NCBI GenBank assembly: GCA_021801795.1
Contig: JAJYXR010000004.1
Span: 42,607 to 106,606, forward strand
DNA length: 64,000 nt
Source of the DNA: Actinomycetes bacterium
GTDB lineage: Bacteria; Actinomycetota; Acidimicrobiia; Acidimicrobiales; JAJYXR01
Direction: 5' to 3'
Shown here: piece after piece, positions 18,506 to 25,882 of the stretch
How the letters are laid out: each line of letters begins with the position of its first letter
Position numbering within the stretch: the first letter of the stretch is position 1
Made by a program: the position numbers and the translations under genes
Notes under the pieces: model-generated
What the model was told of the DNA's origin: nothing
Databases searched by the model: none
Seen by the model: only the letters and a program-made list of their open reading frames with translations

Positions 18506-20173
18506 ATGCCGGCATCGCAGGAACGCTTCGACCGCAGGAGGTTCCTCTCTGGTGGGGCCCGCACTGTCGCTGCCGCAGCACTTGGGGGGGTAGGCGCTCC
18601 GCTCCTGCTGTCGGACTGCTCCAGCGCGCCTGGCCGAGCTGTGGCCACTCCCGGTGTGTCGAGAGCTGCTCCCCGGCGGGGTGGATCGGTGAAGATCGGC
18701 ATGAACTCCGAGATAGACGGGTTCTCCCCCTTCAGCGACAACTGGGACAACACCGGGCTCACCTACGCGAACACCGTCTACGACACCCTGACTGCCATCG
18801 CTGCCGACGGCTCCGCCCAGCCCTACCTGGCGGAGTCGGTCACCCCGAACGGCGACTACAGCGTGTGGACCATCACCCTCAGACCGGACGTCTTCTTCCA
18901 CGACGGCACTCCCCTGGACGCAGGCGTGCTGGTGGCGAACTTCGAGGCATTCAAGGCCTCCCCCCTCACCGGTCAGGCTCTCGCACCTGTTCTGAGTGCC
19001 CGACGGACAGGGCATCTGGTGGTGGAGATGGTCTGCAGCCAGCCTCTGGTGCCGTTTCCCTACTACCTCTCCACCCAGGTAGGCGTGGTAGTGGCTCCGT
19101 CCATGATCGACCCACCGGCGGGCACGTCGCCGAAACCGGTTGGTACAGGCCCGTTCGTCTACGAGGACTGGGTCCCGAACTCCCATTTCAGCGCGACCCG
19201 GAACCCGCGCTACTGGCGCCCGGGGCTCCCCTACCTCGACAGCGTCACCTACTTCCCCATCGCCGACGACGGAGCGCGCCTGGAGAGCCTCCAGTCGGGC
19301 TCGGTGGATCTCATGATCTCCACGAACCCATCTGCAGTGACCACCCTGCGGTCGAACCCCGCGTACCAGCTCGTCGACACCATCCACCACCATCTGGGCG
19401 AGCCCGACATGGACTTCATCATGCTGAACACGGCCGTAGCACCCACCGACGACCCCGAGGTTCGCCTGGCGCTCGCCAAGGCCATCGACTACGAGGCCAT
19501 CGTGGAGCTCTTCGGGGGCGGGCTGACCCAGCCCTCGAGCGGGCTGTTCCCGCCTGGCTCGATCTACTACGCGCCCAGCTCCTACCCGACCTACGACCTG
19601 GCTGGGGCGCGGGCGCTCGTGGACAAGGCGCGGTCGCGCCATGGCGGAGCCATATCGCTGGATCTCGGTACGATCCCGGACCCGCGCGACGTCCAGGCCA
19701 CACAGGCCATCCAGAGCATGTGGGAAAAGGCGGGCTTCAGCGTGACGCTCAGCCAGACCGACCAGGCAACCTTCATCGAGAACGCACTGGAGGGTAAGTT
19801 CCACGCCTACACCTGGGAGCAGTTCTCGGCACCGGACCCGGACCTGAACTACCCGTGGTGGAGCACCACCACGGTAGGACCAGTCGGTGGGATCTCGCTG
19901 AACTTCGCCAGGAACTACGATCCAGAGATACAGGCCGCACTGGAGGAGGGAAGGGAGCATGCGAACCCTGCGACCAGGATCGCCGCCTACCGCCGCGTCA
20001 ACGAACGCCTGGCCCTAGACCTGCCCTACCTGTGGCTCGCGCGCACCATCTGGTCGGCTGGCGCGAACGACAGCGTCATGAACTTCTCGAACCCCACCCT
20101 GCCGAGCGGCCAGCCCGCTGAGGGCTTCAGCGGGGGGGTGCTGGATCCGACACCCATCTGGCTCCGGGCGTGA
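18506..20173 (+). CDS. ABC importer substrate-binding protein, family 5 (peptide/nickel type), Tat lipoprotein
   Basis: Extracytoplasmic solute-binding protein for an oligopeptide or similar ABC importer, 555 residues. The N-terminus carries a twin-arginine signal (RRRFLSGG from residue 10), a hydrophobic stretch and a cysteine at 38 preceded by LLSD, an unusual lipobox because of the Asp at -1. The mature part shows family 5 landmarks: YDTLTAIAADGSAQPYLAES, the FHDGTPLDAG segment, and GTGPFVYEDW. ATG 18506 has a strong SD (GGGGAGGA) 5 bases upstream. First of five co-directional importer genes. Ligand class cannot be told. Confidence 0.92.
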   Translation: MPASQERFDRRRFLSGGARTVAAAALGGVGAPLLLSDCSSAPGRAVATPGVSRAAPRRGGSVKIGMNSEIDGFSPFSDNWDNTGLTYANTVYDTLTAIAADGSAQPYLAESVTPNGDYSVWTITLRPDVFFHDGTPLDAGVLVANFEAFKASPLTGQALAPVLSARRTGHLVVEMVCSQPLVPFPYYLSTQVGVVVAPSMIDPPAGTSPKPVGTGPFVYEDWVPNSHFSATRNPRYWRPGLPYLDSVTYFPIADDGARLESLQSGSVDLMISTNPSAVTTLRSNPAYQLVDTIHHHLGEPDMDFIMLNTAVAPTDDPEVRLALAKAIDYEAIVELFGGGLTQPSSGLFPPGSIYYAPSSYPTYDLAGARALVDKARSRHGGAISLDLGTIPDPRDVQATQAIQSMWEKAGFSVTLSQTDQATFIENALEGKFHAYTWEQFSAPDPDLNYPWWSTTTVGPVGGISLNFARNYDPEIQAALEEGREHANPATRIAAYRRVNERLALDLPYLWLARTIWSAGANDSVMNFSNPTLPSGQPAEGFSGGVLDPTPIWLRA

Positions 20174-20261
20174 GAGATCCGTCCATGAGGGCTGGCTCGA
20201 CCAGTGCCACAGGAGGCTGCGGGACCCGCCGTTGCGCCCTACCCCGATGCTGGGAGAGCCG

Positions 20262-21206
20262 GTGCTGAAGTACCTCATCACCCGCCTGGTCCAGCTCGTG
20301 GCCGTGGTGTTCGTGATCTCGGTGCTGGCATTCCTGCTCGTGCACCTGCTCCCGGGCGACCCGAGTGTCACCATCCTCGGACCCTTCGACACCGCCGCAG
20401 CTCGCGCGGAGGTGCTGAGGCAGCTCGGCCTGGACAAGCCCCTGCCCCTGCAGTACCTGACCTGGCTCGGCAACGTGCTCCATGGAAACCTCGGCGAGTC
20501 CTTCCTCACGAAGGAGAGCGTGTCCCACGCCATTGCCCAGGCCTTCCCGATCGACCTCGAGCTGGTGGTCCTCTCCCAGATCATCGCCTTCGCGGTGGCC
20601 ATACCCCTGGCAATGGTGGCCGCGCGCAGGCCGAACAAGGCATTCGACAGGCTATCGAGCACCTTCACCTTCGGCCTGCTCTCCGTCCCCGCGTTCATAC
20701 TCGCGGTGCTGCTGGTGCTGGTCTTCGCCGTGAGCATCCACGCCTTCCCTGCCACGGGATGGACGAACCTGACCTCGAATCTGGGCCAGAACCTGCGATC
20801 GGCGATCCTCCCCTCCATCGCCCTGGGCGCGGGATCGGTGGCGGTCTACTTCCGCCTGCTGCGCTCGGACCTCATATCGACCTTGCAGGAGGACTACATA
20901 ACCATGGCCCGCGCGAAGGGCCTGCCTACCCGCTACATCCTCTTCCGTCACGCGCTCAGACCTTCCTCGTTCAGCCTCCTGGCCTCGGCCGGCATAAACA
21001 TAGGATCGCTCCTCACGGGCGCATTCGTGGTGGAGTACCTCTTCCAGTTGCCCGGCATCGGATACCAGATAGTGGAGAGCATCTCCTCACGCGACTACCT
21101 GATGGTCCAGGGAATGGCCCTGGTGGTGGCCGTAGCATTCGTGGTGGTGAACTTCGCTGTCGACTTCCTCCTGGTCCTGCTCGACCCCAGGATCCGCCGT
21201 GCCTGA
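20262..21206 (+). CDS. ABC importer permease, DppB/OppB type
   Basis: Inner-membrane permease of 314 residues. It begins with the typical YLITRLVQLVAVVFVISVL helix and LPGDP motif, and has the cytoplasmic coupling loop DYITMARAKGLPTRYIL (EAA-type motif) near residues 210-230, which docks on the ATPase. GTG 20262 is preferred because GGGAGAG lies just upstream; an ATG at 20247 and a TTG at 20232 are possible. Overlaps the next permease by 8 bp. Confidence 0.93.
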   Translation: MLKYLITRLVQLVAVVFVISVLAFLLVHLLPGDPSVTILGPFDTAAARAEVLRQLGLDKPLPLQYLTWLGNVLHGNLGESFLTKESVSHAIAQAFPIDLELVVLSQIIAFAVAIPLAMVAARRPNKAFDRLSSTFTFGLLSVPAFILAVLLVLVFAVSIHAFPATGWTNLTSNLGQNLRSAILPSIALGAGSVAVYFRLLRSDLISTLQEDYITMARAKGLPTRYILFRHALRPSSFSLLASAGINIGSLLTGAFVVEYLFQLPGIGYQIVESISSRDYLMVQGMALVVAVAFVVVNFAVDFLLVLLDPRIRRA

Positions 21207-22032
21207 CTCCCAGAAGCGGCTCGGACCGCTCTTCTGGATATGCCTCGGCTTCATCGGCCTGGTGGTCTTCGGCGCGATATTCGCGAACGTCCTTCCACTC
21301 CCGAACCCTGACGCACAGAACTATGCAGCCGTGAACGCGGGTCCGAGCCTCCACCACCTGCTCGGCACCGACGACCTGGGCCGAGACCTACTGAGCAGGA
21401 TAGTCTTCGGTTCCCGGGTCTCCCTGGTGGTCGGCTTCGGCGGCATCGCCATCGGACTGGCCATAGGCGGAACCCTCGGTCTCGTCGCCGGGTATCGCTC
21501 CGGAGCCCTCGACACGGTGCTGAACGCGGGTTCCTTCGTCATCCTCGCCTTCCCGCCCCTACTGGCGATCATCGTCATCGTCGCCTTCTGGGGCAGGAGC
21601 CTGCCGAAGCTGACCCTCATCATCGGGATTGCCTCGATACCCTCTATGTTCCGCGTGATCCGAGCTACGACCATGTCCTACGCGAACCGGGACTTCGTCG
21701 TGGCGGCCAGGGCGCTCGGGGCCTCGAACCGCCGCATCATCTTCCGTGAGCTCCTGCCGAACGTGGCCCCCGCTGCCATCTCCTTCGCCCTGATCGGGGT
21801 GGCGATCATCGTGGTGCTGGAGGGATCCCTGGCCTTTCTCGGCCTGTCGGTCGCCCTGCCTACGCCATCTTGGGGGAACATCATCTACGAGGGCGCCAGT
21901 AACAACAACCTCCAGACGAACCCCTTCATCGCCCTGTGGCCTGCTCTAGCGATGTTCCTCCTGCTCACCTCGCTGAACCTGGTAGGAGACCGCCTGCGAA
22001 GCTACTTCGACGTCCGCGAGGGGGGCCTGTGA
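21199..22032 (+). CDS. ABC importer permease, DppC/OppC type
   Basis: Second permease subunit, 277 residues, with a membrane helix at the N-terminus, the family segment HHLLGTDDLGRDLLSRI around 50-66 and the EAA coupling loop RDFVVAARALGASNRRI near 155-172. GTG start overlaps the preceding stop by 8 bp. Forms the heteromeric channel with the DppB-like subunit. Confidence 0.94.
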   Translation: MPDSQKRLGPLFWICLGFIGLVVFGAIFANVLPLPNPDAQNYAAVNAGPSLHHLLGTDDLGRDLLSRIVFGSRVSLVVGFGGIAIGLAIGGTLGLVAGYRSGALDTVLNAGSFVILAFPPLLAIIVIVAFWGRSLPKLTLIIGIASIPSMFRVIRATTMSYANRDFVVAARALGASNRRIIFRELLPNVAPAAISFALIGVAIIVVLEGSLAFLGLSVALPTPSWGNIIYEGASNNNLQTNPFIALWPALAMFLLLTSLNLVGDRLRSYFDVREGGL

Positions 22033-23129
22033 GAAGAGCCGACCCCCTCCGCTTCGCCCCCGTGGAGGACATGGCTGATCCGCTTCTCAGCGTCGAGGAT
22101 CTGCGCACCCACTTCCGCACCCCGGCTGGGGTCCTGCGGGCCGTAGACGGGGTCTCCTTCAGCCTCGACCGGGGAAAGACCCTCGGCATCGTCGGCGAAT
22201 CGGGATCGGGTAAGACCGTGCTGAGTCGCTCTGTCATGGGGTTGCTCTCCCAGTCGTCAGTGGACCGATCGGGACGCGTGCTCTTCGCAGGCCACGACCT
22301 GACCGCCATGGGGCCACGGGAGTTGCGCCAGGTCTGGGGGACCCAGGTATCCATGATCTTCCAGGATCCGATGACCGCGCTGAACCCGGTCGTGCGCATC
22401 GGCCGGCAGATCACCGAGTCGCTGCGAATCCGCGCCGGCCTCGACCGTGCAGCAGCACGCCAGACCGCTGTAGCGCTCCTGGCCTCGGTAGGCATACCCT
22501 CGCCCGAGCGCAGGCTCCGGTCCTACCCCCACGAGCTCTCGGGCGGGATGCGCCAGCGGGTGATGATAGCGATAGCCCTATCCTGTGGACCGAAGCTGGT
22601 CCTGGCCGACGAGCCGACCACAGGGCTGGATGTGACCATCCAGGCACAGATACTGGACCTGCTCTCCAGTGAGCAGCGGGAACGCTCCATGGCCATGGTG
22701 CTCGTCACCCACGACCTAGGGGTGGTCGCCGGCAGGACAGATCACATCGCCGTGATGTACGCCGGCAGGATAGTGGAGAGCGCACCGACTGCCGTGGTGT
22801 TCCGGGACACGAAGATGCCCTACACCGAGGCGCTCATCCGCTCCATCCCGAAGCTGGCCGCACCCAGCCACACCCGGCTGCTGGCCATAGAGGGCCGTCC
22901 GCCGAGCCTGCTGGACCCTCCTGAAGGCTGCGCGTTCGCGCCCCGATGTCCCTACGCGGACGACCGCTGCCATCGCGAGGCTCCTCCACTGCGCGAGGCC
23001 TCCCCGGGCCACCTCTATGCCTGCTGGAACCCAGTGGGCACTCCGGCAGCAGCGAGGGCATTCGAGGCGAACCGCCAGGCTGGCCTGCCTGCTGCCGTCG
23101 CGTATGCCAGGAGTGGAGTGGCACCGTGA
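22029..23129 (+). CDS. ABC importer ATPase, DppD/OppD type
   Basis: Nucleotide-binding subunit of 366 residues. Walker A GESGSGKT at 56-63, signature LSGGMRQRV near 172, Walker [10 protein letters not shown] near 197 and the C-terminal oligopeptide-transporter domain with cysteines ([15 protein letters not shown]), which in relatives binds an iron-sulfur cluster. GTG 22029 overlaps the upstream stop (GTGA) and has GAGGGGG just before it; ATG 22071 is an alternative. Confidence 0.93.
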   Translation: MRRADPLRFAPVEDMADPLLSVEDLRTHFRTPAGVLRAVDGVSFSLDRGKTLGIVGESGSGKTVLSRSVMGLLSQSSVDRSGRVLFAGHDLTAMGPRELRQVWGTQVSMIFQDPMTALNPVVRIGRQITESLRIRAGLDRAAARQTAVALLASVGIPSPERRLRSYPHELSGGMRQRVMIAIALSCGPKLVLADEPTTGLDVTIQAQILDLLSSEQRERSMAMVLVTHDLGVVAGRTDHIAVMYAGRIVESAPTAVVFRDTKMPYTEALIRSIPKLAAPSHTRLLAIEGRPPSLLDPPEGCAFAPRCPYADDRCHREAPPLREASPGHLYACWNPVGTPAAARAFEANRQAGLPAAVAYARSGVAP

Positions 23130-24115
23130 GCCCCCCCGATAGCCCTGCTTCTGACGAGGCACTCCTCGAAGTCAAGGATCTCGTGGTCGACTACCGGACC
23201 AGGCACGAGATCATCCGCGCGGTCTCCGGCGTGAGCTTCAGCATCTCCAGGGGTGAGACCCTCGGCCTCGTCGGGGAGTCGGGATGCGGCAAGTCGACAA
23301 CGGGGCGGTCCGTGACCCTGGTCCAGCGGCCTACCTCGGGAAGCGTTGTCTTTGCCGGTACCGAGCTGACCACACTGGCGCCCTCGCGCCTGCGCCAGGA
23401 GCGCACGAAGATGCAGATGGTGTTCCAGGACCCCATCTCCTCGTTGAACCCACGGCGGCGTATCCTCGACATAGTCGCCGAACCGCTCAACATCTGGCAG
23501 ATCGGCAGCCCCGAAGATCGGCTGGAGAAGGCCGCCCAGATGCTCGAGGCAGTCGGCATGGACCCTGGGGAGAGCGGGCACAGGCGCCCCCAGGAGTTCT
23601 CCGGCGGGCAGTGCCAGCGGATCAGCATCGCTCGTGCGCTCATCCTCCGGCCGCTCCTGCTCGTATGCGACGAGCCGGTCTCCGCCCTCGACGTCTCGGT
23701 TCAGGCCCAGATCCTGAACCTGCTTCACGATCTGAAGCACGAGTACTCCCTCACCATGCTCTTCATCGCCCACGACCTCGCGGTGGTGAAGAACGCGAGC
23801 GACCGGGTAGCCGTTATGTACCTCGGGCGGATCTGCGAGGTCGCCCCGTCCGAGCTTCTCTACGAAGAGCCCCAGCATCCCTACAGTGCAGCCCTCCTGG
23901 CCTCGATACCCGATCCCGATCCCCGGTCACTCAGGGATGGCGCCCCCCTCACGGGAGATCTCCCCTCACCGGCCGACCCACCCTCGGGGTGCCGCTTCAG
24001 GACCCGTTGTCCCCATGCGCAGCCCCTGTGCGAACAGGTGGAGCCTCCCCTCGAGGAGATCGCCCCGGGTCACCTGGTCGCCTGCCACTTCCCCGAAGCC
24101 ACCCGCCACGCCTGA
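23126..24115 (+). CDS. ABC importer ATPase, DppF/OppF type
   Basis: Second ATPase subunit, 329 residues. Walker A GESGCGKST at 50-58, signature FSGGQCQRI (Cys in place of the common basic residue), Walker B LLVCDEPVSALD, and the C-terminal RTRCPHAQPLC segment. GTG start overlaps the preceding stop by 4 bp. Last gene of the importer run; a 9-bp inverted repeat follows. Confidence 0.93.
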   Translation: MSPPDSPASDEALLEVKDLVVDYRTRHEIIRAVSGVSFSISRGETLGLVGESGCGKSTTGRSVTLVQRPTSGSVVFAGTELTTLAPSRLRQERTKMQMVFQDPISSLNPRRRILDIVAEPLNIWQIGSPEDRLEKAAQMLEAVGMDPGESGHRRPQEFSGGQCQRISIARALILRPLLLVCDEPVSALDVSVQAQILNLLHDLKHEYSLTMLFIAHDLAVVKNASDRVAVMYLGRICEVAPSELLYEEPQHPYSAALLASIPDPDPRSLRDGAPLTGDLPSPADPPSGCRFRTRCPHAQPLCEQVEPPLEEIAPGHLVACHFPEATRHA

Positions 24116-24120
24116 GTGCC

Positions 24121-24143
24121 GAGGCTCCACTCGATGGAGCCTC
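24121..24143. terminator. Hairpin between convergent importer and rpsA genes
   Basis: Perfect 9-bp inverted repeat gaggctcca / tggagcctc with a 5-base loop, 5 bp after the importer stop and 68 bp beyond the rpsA stop on the other strand. No T-tract follows, as is common in high-GC actinobacteria, so function as a bidirectional terminator is inferred from position. Confidence 0.6.
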
Positions 24144-24211
24144 CTGGCGTGCCGGCCTGTTCGGGGATGGGCCTCGAGTACCAGCCAGCCCGGGACCAGC
24201 TTGCCGGAGTC

Positions 24212-25675
24212 TCAGCCGGCCTCGCCCGCGGGCAGGACCTCGTCCTCGGCCTGGTCGAGCGGAGCGAGGGGCTCCGCTCCAGCCGGCTCGCTCACCAGTC
24301 CTGTTGGTTCCGTGGTCATCTCCGGGACGAAATCGGCCCAGGCTGCCTGGGCCTCGGTCTCGGGGGTGAACTCCACCGCGTAGTCGCCGCCGATGTAGTT
24401 GCCCTGCTCGTCATACGCGTGCTCACCGAAGGCCTCGCGGTACTCCTCGGAGACCTCGCCACCCTCCGCAGCCTGCTTTATGGACAGGCTGATACGCCTG
24501 CGCTGGAGGTCTATGTCGATGATCTTCACCCACAGCTCCTCACCGGGAGCGACGACCTGCTCTGGAAGGTCCACATGGTGGGTGGCCATCTCGGAAATGT
24601 GCACCAGACCCTCTATGCCATCACCGACCTGGACGAAGGCTCCGAAGGGCACCAGCTTCGTGATCCGGCCGTAGACCAGCTCCCCTACCTGGTGCGTGTT
24701 CGCGAACTCGTGCCAGGGATCTATCTGCGTGGCCTTCAAGGACAGGCTGATCCGCTCCTTGTCGAGGTCCACGTCGAGCACCTCGACATCCACTTCGTCG
24801 CCCACGGACACCACTGAGGACGGATGCTCGACGTGCTTCCAGGAGAGCTCCGAGACGTGGATGAGACCATCCATGCCGCCGAGGTCCACGAAGGCACCGA
24901 AGTTCACCACCGAGGAGACCACCCCGCGCCTGCGCTCCCCGGGCTGGAGGTTCGCAAGGAAGTCACCGCGTTGCTCGCGCTGGGCCTCCTCCAGCCAGGC
25001 GCGCCTGGAGAGAACGACGTTGTTACGGTTCCGGTCGAGCTCGATGATCTTCGCCTCGATGGTCCGGCCCACATAGGGCTGGAGCTCCCGCACCCGCCGC
25101 AGCTCGACCAGGGAGGCGGGAAGGAACCCCCTCAGACCGATGTCGACTATCAGACCGCCCTTCACGACCTCGATGACGGGACCGTGGACTATCCCACCGG
25201 CCTCCTTCAGCTTCTCTATGCGTCCCCAGGCACGCTCGTACTGGGCGCGCTTCTTCGAGAGGACCAGCCGCCCCTCCTTGTCCTCCTTCTGGAGCACGAG
25301 CGCCTCCACGTGCTCACCCAGCGAGACGATCTCAGAGGGGTCCACGTCGTTTCGGATGGACAGCTCCCGGGCGGGGATGACGCCTTCGGACTTATACCCT
25401 ATGTCGAGCAGCACCTCGTCCCTGTCGATCTTCACCACCGTGCCCTCGACCACGTCACCGTCGTCGAAGTCCACCAGGCTGGCGCTTATGGCAGCTTCGA
25501 TCTCTGCCTCGTCGAGGTCGTCCTCGGTTATCACCCGCGGCACATAGCTGCCGTCTGGTTCGAGGCTTCCCATGGGAGGGCCTGGAGGTGTCTCTGCTGC
25601 TGCGGGGCCAGTCGGCAGATCGGCAACCGCATTCGGGGTGGTGACGCCGGATACGCCGGCACGCTCGTCGGACAT
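24212..25675 (-). CDS. rpsA: 30S ribosomal protein S1
   Basis: RNA-binding ribosomal protein that helps mRNA docking in initiation. The 487-residue protein has four S1 domains (starting about at residues 75, 160, 245 and 330, each with a GxVxxVxxxGxxVDLG-like core such as VVNFGAFVDLGGMDG and LVPFGAFVQVGDGIEG) and an acidic C-terminal tail, the actinobacterial four-domain form rather than the six-domain E. coli form. ATG 25675 is preceded by GAAGG; the frame is open to 25780. Follows polA on the same strand (207-bp gap). It contains at least three AUA isoleucine codons, surprising for a highly expressed high-GC gene. Confidence 0.96.
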   Translation of the reverse strand: MSDERAGVSGVTTPNAVADLPTGPAAAETPPGPPMGSLEPDGSYVPRVITEDDLDEAEIEAAISASLVDFDDGDVVEGTVVKIDRDEVLLDIGYKSEGVIPARELSIRNDVDPSEIVSLGEHVEALVLQKEDKEGRLVLSKKRAQYERAWGRIEKLKEAGGIVHGPVIEVVKGGLIVDIGLRGFLPASLVELRRVRELQPYVGRTIEAKIIELDRNRNNVVLSRRAWLEEAQREQRGDFLANLQPGERRRGVVSSVVNFGAFVDLGGMDGLIHVSELSWKHVEHPSSVVSVGDEVDVEVLDVDLDKERISLSLKATQIDPWHEFANTHQVGELVYGRITKLVPFGAFVQVGDGIEGLVHISEMATHHVDLPEQVVAPGEELWVKIIDIDLQRRRISLSIKQAAEGGEVSEEYREAFGEHAYDEQGNYIGGDYAVEFTPETEAQAAWADFVPEMTTEPTGLVSEPAGAEPLAPLDQAEDEVLPAGEAG

Positions 25676-25813
25676 GGACCTTCGATGCTCGCTTTCAGGA
25701 GAGGATTTCGAGACGCCAGGCACTGACCGTCTGGTATACGCCCTGGCGAACCCGGGCCGCCGGTAGCTGGCGAAGCCCAACCTTAGCAGGCACCCTGCAC
25801 AAGGGCCATGCGT

Positions 25814-25855
25814 AGCCCCTCATGGGTCATGGGCAGCCCCTCATGGGTCGTGGGG
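25814..25855. repeat. 21-bp direct repeat, two copies, polA-rpsA gap
   Basis: Two tandem copies beginning agcccctcatgggtc, differing at two positions near their ends, in the intergenic space between polA and rpsA, upstream of the rpsA start on its strand's 5' side only by about 140 bp. It could be part of the rpsA leader; no role is evident. Confidence 0.8.
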
Positions 25856-25882
25856 CAGGGCCCCATCGCCACCGCATCGCGC

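Noticed and set aside
18488..19960. Minus-strand ORF of 490 residues
   Set aside because: Antisense to the binding-protein gene, which has SD, signal peptide and family motifs.
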